Of a DNA stretch of 64,000 nucleotides, positions 35,794-43,456 are shown one piece after another (the stretch's first letter is position 1; each line of letters begins with the position of its first letter). The notes below the pieces were generated by a model, which was not told where the DNA came from, ran no database searches, and saw nothing but the letters and a program-made list of their open reading frames with translations. Source of the stretch: Pseudomonas cremoricolorata (lineage in GTDB: Bacteria; Pseudomonadota; Gammaproteobacteria; Pseudomonadales; Pseudomonadaceae); contig NZ_CP009455.1 in assembly GCF_000759535.1 (NCBI RefSeq), positions 2,790,001-2,854,000 of the forward strand, read 5' to 3'. Both the position numbers and the translations under genes were made by a program.

Positions 35794-36720
35794 ATGCTCA
35801 AGACTCGGAACAGCACCCCAAGCTTATCAGACAAAGATTCATCACCTGCTCCCCTTGATCGTGATTGGGAGGGACGGCAACCATTCACGTTTATGCCTTA
35901 TGGCTTTGGGTGGCACATAGGCATCGCCTCAGGTTCGCTAGGGTTCAATGGTCAATTGGCGGGGGCCTTCTCAGGGTTGTACCTACTGGGCATGGGTCGA
36001 CGCGCCTACAGTCCGCGACTCATGCGGTTCTTGAGGGCTGACCACGACAGTCCATTCGGGACAGGTGGCACAAATGCGTATAGCTATTGCGCAGGTGACC
36101 CTGTTAATTACAGCGACAACTCTGGACGTACTCGGCAGCCCTCCCGCGCCCGTTGGATGAGTCCACGTTTTGTGGAGGGCAACCTGCAGAATCGCGGCAG
36201 GCCGGAGGCCCGACCTTATGGTATTAATCAGCGGCGTCATTCATTTAACGGTTTTGACCGGCCGGCGTCGAAAACGTTAGTGGGTTACCATGCAGCGAAG
36301 ACTCAATACCAAGACGCGCTGACTGCAACGCTACAAGGGCGTAAGGACGTGTTGCGTACTCCACTTGGCCAACATCGAAAGTTCGGTGTAGACAGTTACT
36401 ATTTTAGAGCGGATAACGAGTTTGGAGCCGCTCATTACGCGGGCGAGTTAGGGGTGGCCCAATTCTATGCAAAAAAACGGGGCGCCCAGAGCGCTGCGCC
36501 GACCACAGTCTTTAGCGTCTATGTGGACAATGCGGAAGGTCTGCAGCCCGGATTGCATTATCATGCAGGCTTGCTCAAGCATGCTGAAAAGCCTCCTTAT
36601 CCTGAAACACCGTACTTTTTCCAGTTCGGGTTATTGCCAAGGATCCTATCCCGTGTGTCGCTTGAAGTCGGTATTGTGAGAGGCAGTAAGCCGCTCCAGT
36701 TAAAGCCCGCGGAAGTGTAA
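35794..36720 (+). CDS. Orphan Rhs-core protein with ART-like C-terminal region
   Basis: This 308-aa protein has a short Rhs repeat-associated core (about 48-112: SLGFNGQ, GLYLLGMGRRAYSPRLMRFL, then GGTNAYSYCAGDPVNYSDNS), the hallmark that precedes polymorphic toxin tips. The C-terminal part (116-308) has GYHAAKT at 164-170 and YYFRADNEFGAAHYAGELG with AQFYAKKRG (202-230), reminiscent of the H and Y motifs of ADP-ribosyltransferases; that is tentative. ATG 35794 has GGGAGAA upstream, with 35752 as an alternative. The DNA is visibly AT-richer than the flagellar genes, suggesting acquisition. No immunity gene or long Rhs shell is adjacent, so delivery and activity are unknown. Confidence 0.75.
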   Translation: MLKTRNSTPSLSDKDSSPAPLDRDWEGRQPFTFMPYGFGWHIGIASGSLGFNGQLAGAFSGLYLLGMGRRAYSPRLMRFLRADHDSPFGTGGTNAYSYCAGDPVNYSDNSGRTRQPSRARWMSPRFVEGNLQNRGRPEARPYGINQRRHSFNGFDRPASKTLVGYHAAKTQYQDALTATLQGRKDVLRTPLGQHRKFGVDSYYFRADNEFGAAHYAGELGVAQFYAKKRGAQSAAPTTVFSVYVDNAEGLQPGLHYHAGLLKHAEKPPYPETPYFFQFGLLPRILSRVSLEVGIVRGSKPLQLKPAEV

Positions 36721-36886
36721 GGCGCCCAACCTTATGTAGGACTGAGGATAGCCGTTAGAGTCGCTTAGGACTGCCCAGCTCCGAACGGACCTTCCTTCGG
36801 AGTTGGCCGCGGTATGCCATCGTGCAAAGCAGAAGCTCTCTTGACGGTACAGCCATTCTGAAAAAACAAACGTAACGCTTCAAAAG

Positions 36887-36902
36887 TGGAAAGCTTCTTG
36901 CA
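36887..36902 (+). promoter_or_regulatory. Sigma-54 promoter of flhA
   Basis: TGGAAAG-CTTC-TTGCA fits the -24/-12 consensus with correct spacing, 56 bp before the flhA start. It marks the restart of the flagellar cluster after the Rhs gene. Confidence 0.8.
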
Positions 36903-36957
36903 AAGCCACGCCCAGGCGCCGCGCTGGCGTCAAAGTTTTGCTTGAAGAGGACTCTCG

Positions 36958-39087
36958 GTGGATCGTTCGCATCTGATCAGTCATGCCCGCAACAACCTCG
37001 CCGGTCTCGGTCGGGGCAGCCTGGGCGTGCCGCTGTTGTTGCTGGTGATGCTGGCAATGATGATGTTGCCGATCCCGCCGTTTCTGCTCGACGTGTTCTT
37101 CACCTTCAACATCGCGTTGTCGATCGTGGTGCTGCTGGTCTGTGTGTACGCTCTGCGCCCGCTGGATTTCGCGGCGTTCCCGACCATTCTGCTGGTGGCG
37201 ACGCTGCTGCGCCTGGCGCTCAACGTCGCCTCGACGCGGGTGGTGATGCTGCATGGTCATGAAGGGCACCAGGCGGCAGGCCAGGTGATCCAGGCCTTCG
37301 GTGAGGTGGTGATCGGCGGCAACTATGTGGTCGGTGCGGTGGTGTTCGCCATTCTGATGATCATCAACTTCGTGGTGGTGACCAAAGGTGCCGGGCGCAT
37401 CTCCGAGGTCAGCGCACGCTTCACCCTCGACGCCATGCCTGGCAAGCAGATGGCCATCGACGCCGACCTCAACGCGGGCCTGATCGACCAGAACCAGGCC
37501 AAGCTGCGCCGTGCCGAGGTTGCCCAGGAGGCCGAGTTCTACGGCTCGATGGACGGTGCCAGCAAGTTCGTGCGCGGTGACGCCATCGCCGGCCTGCTGA
37601 TTCTGTTCATCAACCTGATCGGCGGCATGCTGGTGGGCATCTTGCAGCACGGCATGCCATTCGGCGAAGCCGGCAAGGTGTATGCCTTGCTCACCATCGG
37701 TGACGGTTTGGTGGCGCAGCTGCCGTCGCTGCTGCTCTCTACCGCCGCGGCGATCATGGTCACCCGTGCCTCCAGCTCCGAAGAGATGGGCAGGCTGATC
37801 AACCGGCAGATGTTCGATTCGCCCAAGGCGCTGGGCGTTTCCGCCGCGCTGATGATGGTCATCGGCATGGTCCCGGGCATGCCCCACGTGGCCTTCATCG
37901 GCCTGGGTCTGGCAGCCGCCGGCGGTGCCTACCTGGTGTGGAAGAAGAAAGAGCAGGCGCAGGCCGTGGCCCTGGAAGAGGTCAAGCGCCAGCAGGATCT
38001 GCTGCCCTCGCCGCAGCGCGCCCAGGAAACCAAGGAACTGGGCTGGGACGACGTCACCCCGATCGACATGATCGGCCTGGAAGTCGGTTACCGGCTGATT
38101 CCGCTGGTCGACCGCAACCAGGGTGGGCAGTTGCTGGCGCGAATCAAGGGGGTGCGCAAGAAGCTCTCCCAGGACCTCGGATTCCTCATGCCCACCGTGC
38201 ATATCCGCGACAACCTCGACCTGCAACCGAGCGCCTATCGCCTGACCCTGATGGGGGTGATTCTCGCCGAAGCCGAGATCTACCCGGACCGCGAATTGGC
38301 GATCAACCCCGGGCAGGTGTTCGGCACCCTCAACGGCATCGCCGCACGCGACCCGGCCTTTGGCCTGGAAGCGGTGTGGATCGACATCGCGCAGCGTTCC
38401 CAGGCGCAGTCGTTGGGCTATACCGTGGTCGACGCCAGTACCGTGGTGGCGACTCACCTCAATCAGATCTTGCAGAAGCACTGCCATGAACTGATCGGCC
38501 ATGAGGAAGTGCAGCAGTTGCTGCAGGTGCTGGCCAAGGCTTCGCCTAAACTGGCAGAAGAGCTGGTGCCGGGCGTCATTTCTCTGTCGGGGTTGCTCAA
38601 AGTCCTACAGGCATTGCTCAGCGAACAGGTGCCGGTGCGGGATATTCGCACCATCGCCGAAGCCATCGCCAACAATGCGGGTCGGAGTCAAGATACCGCC
38701 GCTCTGGTGGCGCAGGTGCGTGTCGGATTGTGTCGCGCCATCGTGCAAAGCATTGTCGGCGTTGAGTCCGAGCTGCCGGTGATCACCTTGGAGCCAAGGT
38801 TGGAACAGATTTTGCTCAATAGCTTGCAGAGGGCCGGACAAGGCCAGGAAGACGGTGTCTTGCTGGAACCGAGCATGGCCGAGAAGCTGCAGCGTTCGTT
38901 GATCGAAGCGGCCCAGCGCCAGGAAATGCAGGGTCAACCTGCCATCCTGCTGGTGGCCGGCCCGATCCGCGCCATGCTCTCGCGCTTTGGCCGGCTGGCT
39001 GTACCGAACTTGCACGTGTTGGCGTACCAGGAAATTCCGGACAACAAGCAAGTCACCATCGTTGCCACTGTGGGCCCTAACGGCTGA
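36958..39087 (+). CDS. flhA: Flagellar export gate protein FlhA
   Basis: FlhA (709 aa, GTG start) is the nonameric export-gate subunit with a large cytosolic ring. The N-terminal half contains about eight membrane helices, with the conserved LALNVASTRVVMLHGH and RFTLDAMPGKQMAIDADLNA in the cytosolic FHIPEP loop. The C-terminal domain (about 360-709) binds chaperones and substrates and ends ITIVATVGPNG-like. The GTG is preceded by AGAGGA; no better ATG is present. Confidence 0.97.
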   Translation: MDRSHLISHARNNLAGLGRGSLGVPLLLLVMLAMMMLPIPPFLLDVFFTFNIALSIVVLLVCVYALRPLDFAAFPTILLVATLLRLALNVASTRVVMLHGHEGHQAAGQVIQAFGEVVIGGNYVVGAVVFAILMIINFVVVTKGAGRISEVSARFTLDAMPGKQMAIDADLNAGLIDQNQAKLRRAEVAQEAEFYGSMDGASKFVRGDAIAGLLILFINLIGGMLVGILQHGMPFGEAGKVYALLTIGDGLVAQLPSLLLSTAAAIMVTRASSSEEMGRLINRQMFDSPKALGVSAALMMVIGMVPGMPHVAFIGLGLAAAGGAYLVWKKKEQAQAVALEEVKRQQDLLPSPQRAQETKELGWDDVTPIDMIGLEVGYRLIPLVDRNQGGQLLARIKGVRKKLSQDLGFLMPTVHIRDNLDLQPSAYRLTLMGVILAEAEIYPDRELAINPGQVFGTLNGIAARDPAFGLEAVWIDIAQRSQAQSLGYTVVDASTVVATHLNQILQKHCHELIGHEEVQQLLQVLAKASPKLAEELVPGVISLSGLLKVLQALLSEQVPVRDIRTIAEAIANNAGRSQDTAALVAQVRVGLCRAIVQSIVGVESELPVITLEPRLEQILLNSLQRAGQGQEDGVLLEPSMAEKLQRSLIEAAQRQEMQGQPAILLVAGPIRAMLSRFGRLAVPNLHVLAYQEIPDNKQVTIVATVGPNG

Positions 39088-39098
39088 GGTAGTGGGAT

Positions 39099-40409
39099 AT
39101 GCAAGTGAAGCGTTTTTTCGCCGCCGATATGCGACAGGCCATGAAGCTGGTTCGCGATGAGCTGGGCGCTGATGCGGCCATCATCGGCAACCGGCGCATT
39201 GCCGGCGGCGTCGAACTCACTGCCGCGCTCGACTACAAACCCTCGGCGCTGGCGCCGCGGGTGCCCAACGTCGCCCTCGAAGAAGAGCTGCGCAAGACCC
39301 AGTCGCGCATCGTCACCGCCCAGGCCGAGCTGTCCAGCCGCAACGACACCGATGAAGGCAACCGCCAGCTGTTCGCGGGGCTGTCGCTGACCGCCTCCGA
39401 GCCACTGGTCGAGCCGCACACCGAGGCCCCGGCCAGCGCCCCGGCAGCAGCCCCTGCGGCGGTCGATCCGCGCCTGTTCGATGCCATGCGCGCCGAGCTG
39501 TCGGGCCTGCGGGAGCTGCTCGAAGTGCAGCTCGGTTCGCTGGCCTGGTCGCAGTTGCAGGGCAGCAAGCCGCAACAGGCCAACGCCTGGCGTCGCCTGC
39601 AACGCATTGGCCTGAGCGGCGCCCTGGCCCACGAACTGCTGGGCATGACCGCCGAGATCGACGATCCGCGGCACGCCTGGCGCATGGTCCTGGCGCACCT
39701 GGCACGGCGCATCGATGTGCCGGATGTCGAGCCGATCGAACAGGGCGGCGTCATCGCCCTGGTGGGGCCGGCGGGCATGGGCAAGACCACCACCCTGGCC
39801 AAGCTGGCGGCGCGCTACGTGCTCAAGTACGGTTCCAGCAGCCTGGCGCTGGTGAGCATGGACAGTTTCCGTATCGGTGCCCAGGAGCAACTGAAAACTC
39901 TGGGCCGCATCCTCAACGTGCCGGTGACCTACGTCGACCCCGGCGAGTCGCTGGCCCAGGCGCTCGAGCCGCTGCTGCGCAAGCGTGTGGTGCTGATCGA
40001 TACCGCCGGCCTGCAAGCCAGTGATCCGGCGCTGCGCATGCAGCTCGACACCCTGGCCGGGCGCGGCATCGCCTCGAAGAATTATCTGGTCCTGGCCACC
40101 ACCAGCCAGAAACAGGTGCTGTCGGCGGCCTATCACAGCTACAAGCGCTGTGGCCTGGCCGGCTGCATCCTGAGCAAGCTCGATGAAACCGCCAGCCTGG
40201 GCGAAGTGCTCAGCCTGGCCATCGGTCACCAGTTGCCGATTGCCTATCTCACCGATGGGCCGCGTATTCCCGATGACCTGCACCTGCCGCGCAAACACCA
40301 GCTGGTGAGCCGTGCGGTCAGCGTGCAGATGCAGGACGAGCCCAGCGAAGAGGCCATGGCCGACATGTTCGCTGATCTCTATCACCATCCCGGGAAGCGG
40401 GTGGGTTGA
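39099..40409 (+). CDS. flhF: Signal-recognition-particle-like GTPase FlhF
   Basis: FlhF (436 aa) marks the cell pole for flagellar assembly. A B-domain-like N-terminus (MQVKRFFAADMRQAMKLVRD) leads through a Pro/Ala linker to the NG domain. P-loop is ALVGPAGMGKTTTLAKLAAR; further GTPase motifs are VSMDSFRIGAQEQLKTLGRI and LIDTAGL, with SKLDETASLG for guanine contact. It is followed by fleN, with which it sets flagellar site and number. Confidence 0.97.
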   Translation: MQVKRFFAADMRQAMKLVRDELGADAAIIGNRRIAGGVELTAALDYKPSALAPRVPNVALEEELRKTQSRIVTAQAELSSRNDTDEGNRQLFAGLSLTASEPLVEPHTEAPASAPAAAPAAVDPRLFDAMRAELSGLRELLEVQLGSLAWSQLQGSKPQQANAWRRLQRIGLSGALAHELLGMTAEIDDPRHAWRMVLAHLARRIDVPDVEPIEQGGVIALVGPAGMGKTTTLAKLAARYVLKYGSSSLALVSMDSFRIGAQEQLKTLGRILNVPVTYVDPGESLAQALEPLLRKRVVLIDTAGLQASDPALRMQLDTLAGRGIASKNYLVLATTSQKQVLSAAYHSYKRCGLAGCILSKLDETASLGEVLSLAIGHQLPIAYLTDGPRIPDDLHLPRKHQLVSRAVSVQMQDEPSEEAMADMFADLYHHPGKRVG

Positions 40410-40500
40410 GCGGTGTGCTGCGAAAAGTACCTACAGAACGGGGCGGGCGGTTTGCTCCACATGTGGCATGGGTCCAAGCGAGACAAGGTAAATAACAGAC

Positions 40501-41334
40501 ATGGGTAGCATGCATCCCGTACAGGTAATCGCCGTCACCGGCGGTAAAGGCGGCGTCGGCAAGACCAACGTTTCAGTCAACTTGTCTCTGGCGCTGGCCG
40601 AACTCGGGCGCAGAGTCATGCTGCTCGATGCCGACCTGGGTCTGGCCAACGTCGACGTGCTGCTCGGTCTGACCCCCAAGCGCACCCTGGCCGACGTCAT
40701 CGAAGGCCGCTGCGAGCTGCGCGACGTGCTGTTGCAGGGGCCAGGCGGCGTACGCATCGTCCCGGCCGCCTCCGGCACGCAGACCATGGTGCACTTGCAA
40801 CCGGCTCAGCATGCCGGGCTGATCCAGGCGTTCAGCGAAATCGGTGACAACCTCGACGTGCTGGTCATCGATACCGCCGCCGGTATCGGCGACTCGGTGG
40901 TCAGCTTCGTCCGCGCCGCCCAGGAAGTGCTGCTGGTGGTCTGCGATGAGCCCACCTCGATCACCGATGCCTATGCGCTGATCAAGCTGCTCAACCGCGA
41001 TTACGGCATGAACCGCTTCCGCGTGCTGGCGAACATGGCCCAGAGCCCGCAGGAAGGGCGCAACCTGTTCGCCAAGCTGACCAAGGTTACCGATCGCTTC
41101 CTCGATGTGGCGCTGCAATACGTCGGTGCCGTGCCCTACGACGAATGCGTACGCAAGGCGGTGCAGAAGCAGCGCGCCGTGTACGAAGCCTTCCCGCGCT
41201 CCAAGTGCGCGCTGGCCTTCCGGGCCATCGCGCAGAAGGTCGACAGCTGGCCGCTGCCGGCCAACCCGCGCGGCCACCTGGAATTCTTTGTCGAGCGCCT
41301 GGTGCAACCCACCAGCGCAGGGCCGGTGCTATGA
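40501..41334 (+). CDS. fleN: Flagellar number regulator FleN (MinD-like ATPase)
   Basis: FleN (277 aa; FlhG/YlxH family) binds FleQ and limits the number of polar flagella. The deviant Walker A is TGGKGGVGKTNVSVNLSLAL, followed by LLDADLGLANVDVLLGL and VIDTAAGIG. It overlaps the fliA start codon by 4 bp. Together with FleQ (17246) it forms a feedback loop on sigma-54 flagellar genes. Confidence 0.97.
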   Translation: MGSMHPVQVIAVTGGKGGVGKTNVSVNLSLALAELGRRVMLLDADLGLANVDVLLGLTPKRTLADVIEGRCELRDVLLQGPGGVRIVPAASGTQTMVHLQPAQHAGLIQAFSEIGDNLDVLVIDTAAGIGDSVVSFVRAAQEVLLVVCDEPTSITDAYALIKLLNRDYGMNRFRVLANMAQSPQEGRNLFAKLTKVTDRFLDVALQYVGAVPYDECVRKAVQKQRAVYEAFPRSKCALAFRAIAQKVDSWPLPANPRGHLEFFVERLVQPTSAGPVL

Positions 41335-42071
41335 GCGCGAGCGGGTTCAAGATGTACAGCCGAGCGTCCAAGGATGCGCAGTACGAACTGATCGAGCGCT
41401 ACGCGCCGTTGGTCAAGCGTATCGCCTATCACCTGCTGGCGCGCCTGCCGGCCAACGTGCAGGTCGAAGACCTGATCCAGGCCGGCATGATCGGCCTGCT
41501 GGAAGTGGCTAACAAGTATGACGCCAGCAAGGGTGCCAGCTTCGAGACCTACGCTGGCATTCGCATCCGCGGCGCCATGCTCGATGAGGTGCGCAAGGGC
41601 GACTGGGCACCGCGTTCGGTACACCGCAATACCCGTATGGTCAGCGACGCCATGCGCACAGTGGAAGCCAGAACTGGACGTGACGCTAAAGATCACGAGG
41701 TTGCTGCCGAACTCAAGATGGGGCTGGACGATTATTACGGCATTCTCAACGATACCTTGGGCAGTCGTCTGTTCAGTTTCGACGACCTGCTGCAGGACGG
41801 TGAGCACGAGGGGCTGCACGAGGATGGCGCCAGCGGCCAACTGGAGCCGGGCCGCGATCTGGAGGAGGAACGCTTCCAGAGCGCCCTGACCGAGGCCATC
41901 GCCAACCTGCCGGAGCGTGAGCGCCTGGTGCTGGCGCTGTACTACGACGAAGAGCTGAACCTCAAGGAAATCGGCGAGGTGCTGGGGGTCAGCGAGTCGC
42001 GCGTCAGCCAGTTGCACAGCCAGTGCGCCGCGCGCCTGCGCAGTCGCCTTGGGGAATGGCGCGCGCGGTAG
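41331..42071 (+). CDS. fliA: Flagellar sigma factor FliA (sigma-28)
   Basis: FliA (246 aa) directs RNA polymerase to late flagellar and chemotaxis promoters and is held inactive by FlgM until the hook is complete. Region 2 shows YAPLVKRIAYHLLARLPANV and SFETYAGIRIRGAMLDEVRK; region 4 ends with VLGVSESRVSQLHSQCAARL. ATG 41331 overlaps the fleN stop; the longer open frame from 41145 lies within fleN. Its predicted targets in this window include fliC, flgK, fliS and cheA. Confidence 0.98.
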   Translation: MSASGFKMYSRASKDAQYELIERYAPLVKRIAYHLLARLPANVQVEDLIQAGMIGLLEVANKYDASKGASFETYAGIRIRGAMLDEVRKGDWAPRSVHRNTRMVSDAMRTVEARTGRDAKDHEVAAELKMGLDDYYGILNDTLGSRLFSFDDLLQDGEHEGLHEDGASGQLEPGRDLEEERFQSALTEAIANLPERERLVLALYYDEELNLKEIGEVLGVSESRVSQLHSQCAARLRSRLGEWRAR

Positions 42072-42075
42072 CGCG

Positions 42076-42196
42076 CGCAAGCTGCGAGCTACAAGCTGCA
42101 AGCTGCAAGTGAGCGTTCCGCGCAGCCCCTGTGACACCGTGCAGTTCAGGCGAAACCGGTTCGCTTGCCGCTTGCCGCTCACAACTTGCCGCTGGA
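42076..42196. repeat. Short imperfect inverted-repeat region between fliA and cheY
   Basis: A run of AGCTRCAAGCTGCAAG-type units (about 42081-42107) is followed about 50 bp later by the opposite-strand pattern CTTGCCGCTTGCCGCT (about 42162-42192). This alternation of AAGC and GCTT units is common in Pseudomonas intergenic repeats. It may fold into a stem-loop in the fliA 3' untranslated region. Confidence 0.5.
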
Positions 42197-42206
42197 AATT
42201 TGGGGG

Positions 42207-42226
42207 CGCGCTCGGCGCCGAGCGCG
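42207..42226. promoter_or_regulatory. Perfect 20-bp palindrome upstream of cheY
   Basis: CGCGCTCGGC followed by GCCGAGCGCG is an exact dyad with no spacer, 26 bp before the cheY start. It could be an operator or a protein-binding site. A terminator role is unlikely because no loop or T-tract is present. Confidence 0.45.
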
Positions 42227-42252
42227 TGATGAGACTGTTTGGAGATGGTTAA

Positions 42253-42639
42253 TTGAACAAAGACATGAAAATCCTCATCGTTGACGATTTCTCGACGATG
42301 CGGCGGATCATCAAGAACCTGTTGCGTGATCTGGGCTTCACCAACACCGATGAAGCCGACGATGGCACCACGGCGCTGCCGATGCTGGAAAAAGGCCACT
42401 ACGACTTCCTGGTGACCGACTGGAACATGCCGGGCATGTCCGGCATCGACCTGCTGCGCAAGGTGCGCGCCGACGAGCGCCTGAAAAGCCTGCCGGTACT
42501 GATGGTCACCGCCGAAGCCAAGCGCGATCAGATCATCGAAGCGGCCCAGGCCGGTGTGAACGGCTATGTGGTCAAGCCTTTCACCGCCCAAGTGCTGAAA
42601 GAAAAGATCGAAAAGATCTTCGAGCGCGTGAATGGCTGA
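42253..42639 (+). CDS. cheY: Chemotaxis response regulator CheY
   Basis: CheY (128 aa) is the single-domain regulator that, when phosphorylated by CheA, binds FliM and reverses the motor. The acidic pair is in [12 protein letters not shown], the phospho-acceptor is Asp56 in [10 protein letters not shown], and the Lys is in YVVKPF. I start at TTG 42253 because GGAG at 42241-42244 is correctly spaced and the length then matches enteric CheY. An ATG at 42265 would give the 124-aa form often annotated in Pseudomonas. cheZ follows. Confidence 0.96.
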   Translation: MNKDMKILIVDDFSTMRRIIKNLLRDLGFTNTDEADDGTTALPMLEKGHYDFLVTDWNMPGMSGIDLLRKVRADERLKSLPVLMVTAEAKRDQIIEAAQAGVNGYVVKPFTAQVLKEKIEKIFERVNG

Positions 42640-42655
42640 GTCGCCGGAGGGCGCA

Positions 42656-43444
42656 ATGCAATCTATCGATACCTCTCTGGGTGAGTTCGAAGGCACCCTG
42701 AAAAAACATGCCCGGGAACTGGTGGACAGCCTCGAGCGCGGCCACTTCGGCGACGCCGTGCAGCTGATTCACCAGCTCAACCAGACCCGCGATCGCGGCC
42801 TGTATCACGAGGTCGGCAAGCTGACCCGCGAGTTGCACAGCGCCATCGTCAGTTTCCAGATCGACCCGCGCATGCCGCAGGCCGAGGAAGTCTCGCAGAT
42901 CACCGACGCCACCGAGCGTCTGAGCTACGTGGTCAAGCTCACGGAAAACGCTGCCAACCGCACCATGGATCTGGTCGAGGAAAGCACCCCGGTGCTCAAC
43001 GGCCTGAGCGACGAAGCCAAGGCCCTGAGCCACGACTGGCAGCGCTTCATGCGCAAGGAAGTCTCGGCCAGCGAGTTTCGTGACCTGGCCAAGCGTGTCG
43101 ACGGTTTTCTGACGCACAGCGCCGAAGGCAACCGCAAGGTCTCCGGCCATCTCAATGACATTCTACTGGCCCAGGACTACCAGGACCTGACCGGCCAGGT
43201 GATCAAACGCGTCACCGCGCTGGTGACCGAGGTCGAAAGCAACCTGCTCAAATTGGTGTTGATGGCCAGTCAGGTCGATCGCTTCGCCGGCATCGAACAT
43301 GACCATCAGCAGCTGCGCGATGAAAAAGATCATGAAAAACATCCCGCCCGAGGTGAAGGTCCGCAGATTCATGCCGATAAGCGTGAGGACGTCGTGTCCG
43401 GTCAGGACGATGTAGACGATTTGCTATCCAGCCTTGGTTTTTAA
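42656..43444 (+). CDS. cheZ: CheY-P phosphatase CheZ
   Basis: CheZ (262 aa) dephosphorylates CheY-P. The long helical hairpin carries the active-site region LAQDYQDLTGQVIKRVTALV with the catalytic Gln. The C-terminal peptide DVDDLLSSLGF is the CheY-binding tail. ATG 42656 follows GGAGG at 42646-42650 and gives the 262-aa length usual in Pseudomonas; an upstream ATG at 42632 overlaps cheY and has no clear ribosome site. Confidence 0.95.
   Translation: MQSIDTSLGEFEGTLKKHARELVDSLERGHFGDAVQLIHQLNQTRDRGLYHEVGKLTRELHSAIVSFQIDPRMPQAEEVSQITDATERLSYVVKLTENAANRTMDLVEESTPVLNGLSDEAKALSHDWQRFMRKEVSASEFRDLAKRVDGFLTHSAEGNRKVSGHLNDILLAQDYQDLTGQVIKRVTALVTEVESNLLKLVLMASQVDRFAGIEHDHQQLRDEKDHEKHPARGEGPQIHADKREDVVSGQDDVDDLLSSLGF
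43354..43380 (+). promoter_or_regulatory. Candidate FliA promoter at the end of cheZ, for cheA
   Basis: TGAA, 15 bases and an exact GCCGATAA lie in the last codons of cheZ, 77 bp before cheA. The -35 has one mismatch. In Pseudomonas the main chemotaxis genes belong to the FliA-dependent last class, so the location is reasonable. Confidence 0.45.
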
Positions 43445-43456
43445 GGAGCACGTTCA

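Noticed and set aside
38934..40388. 484-aa minus-strand open frame opposite flhF
   Set aside because: Antisense shadow of flhF with no family features or ribosome site.
40451..40478. Possible sigma-54 element before fleN (TGGCATG...AAGC)
   Set aside because: The GG to GC spacing is 11 instead of 10, which is not functional for sigma-54.
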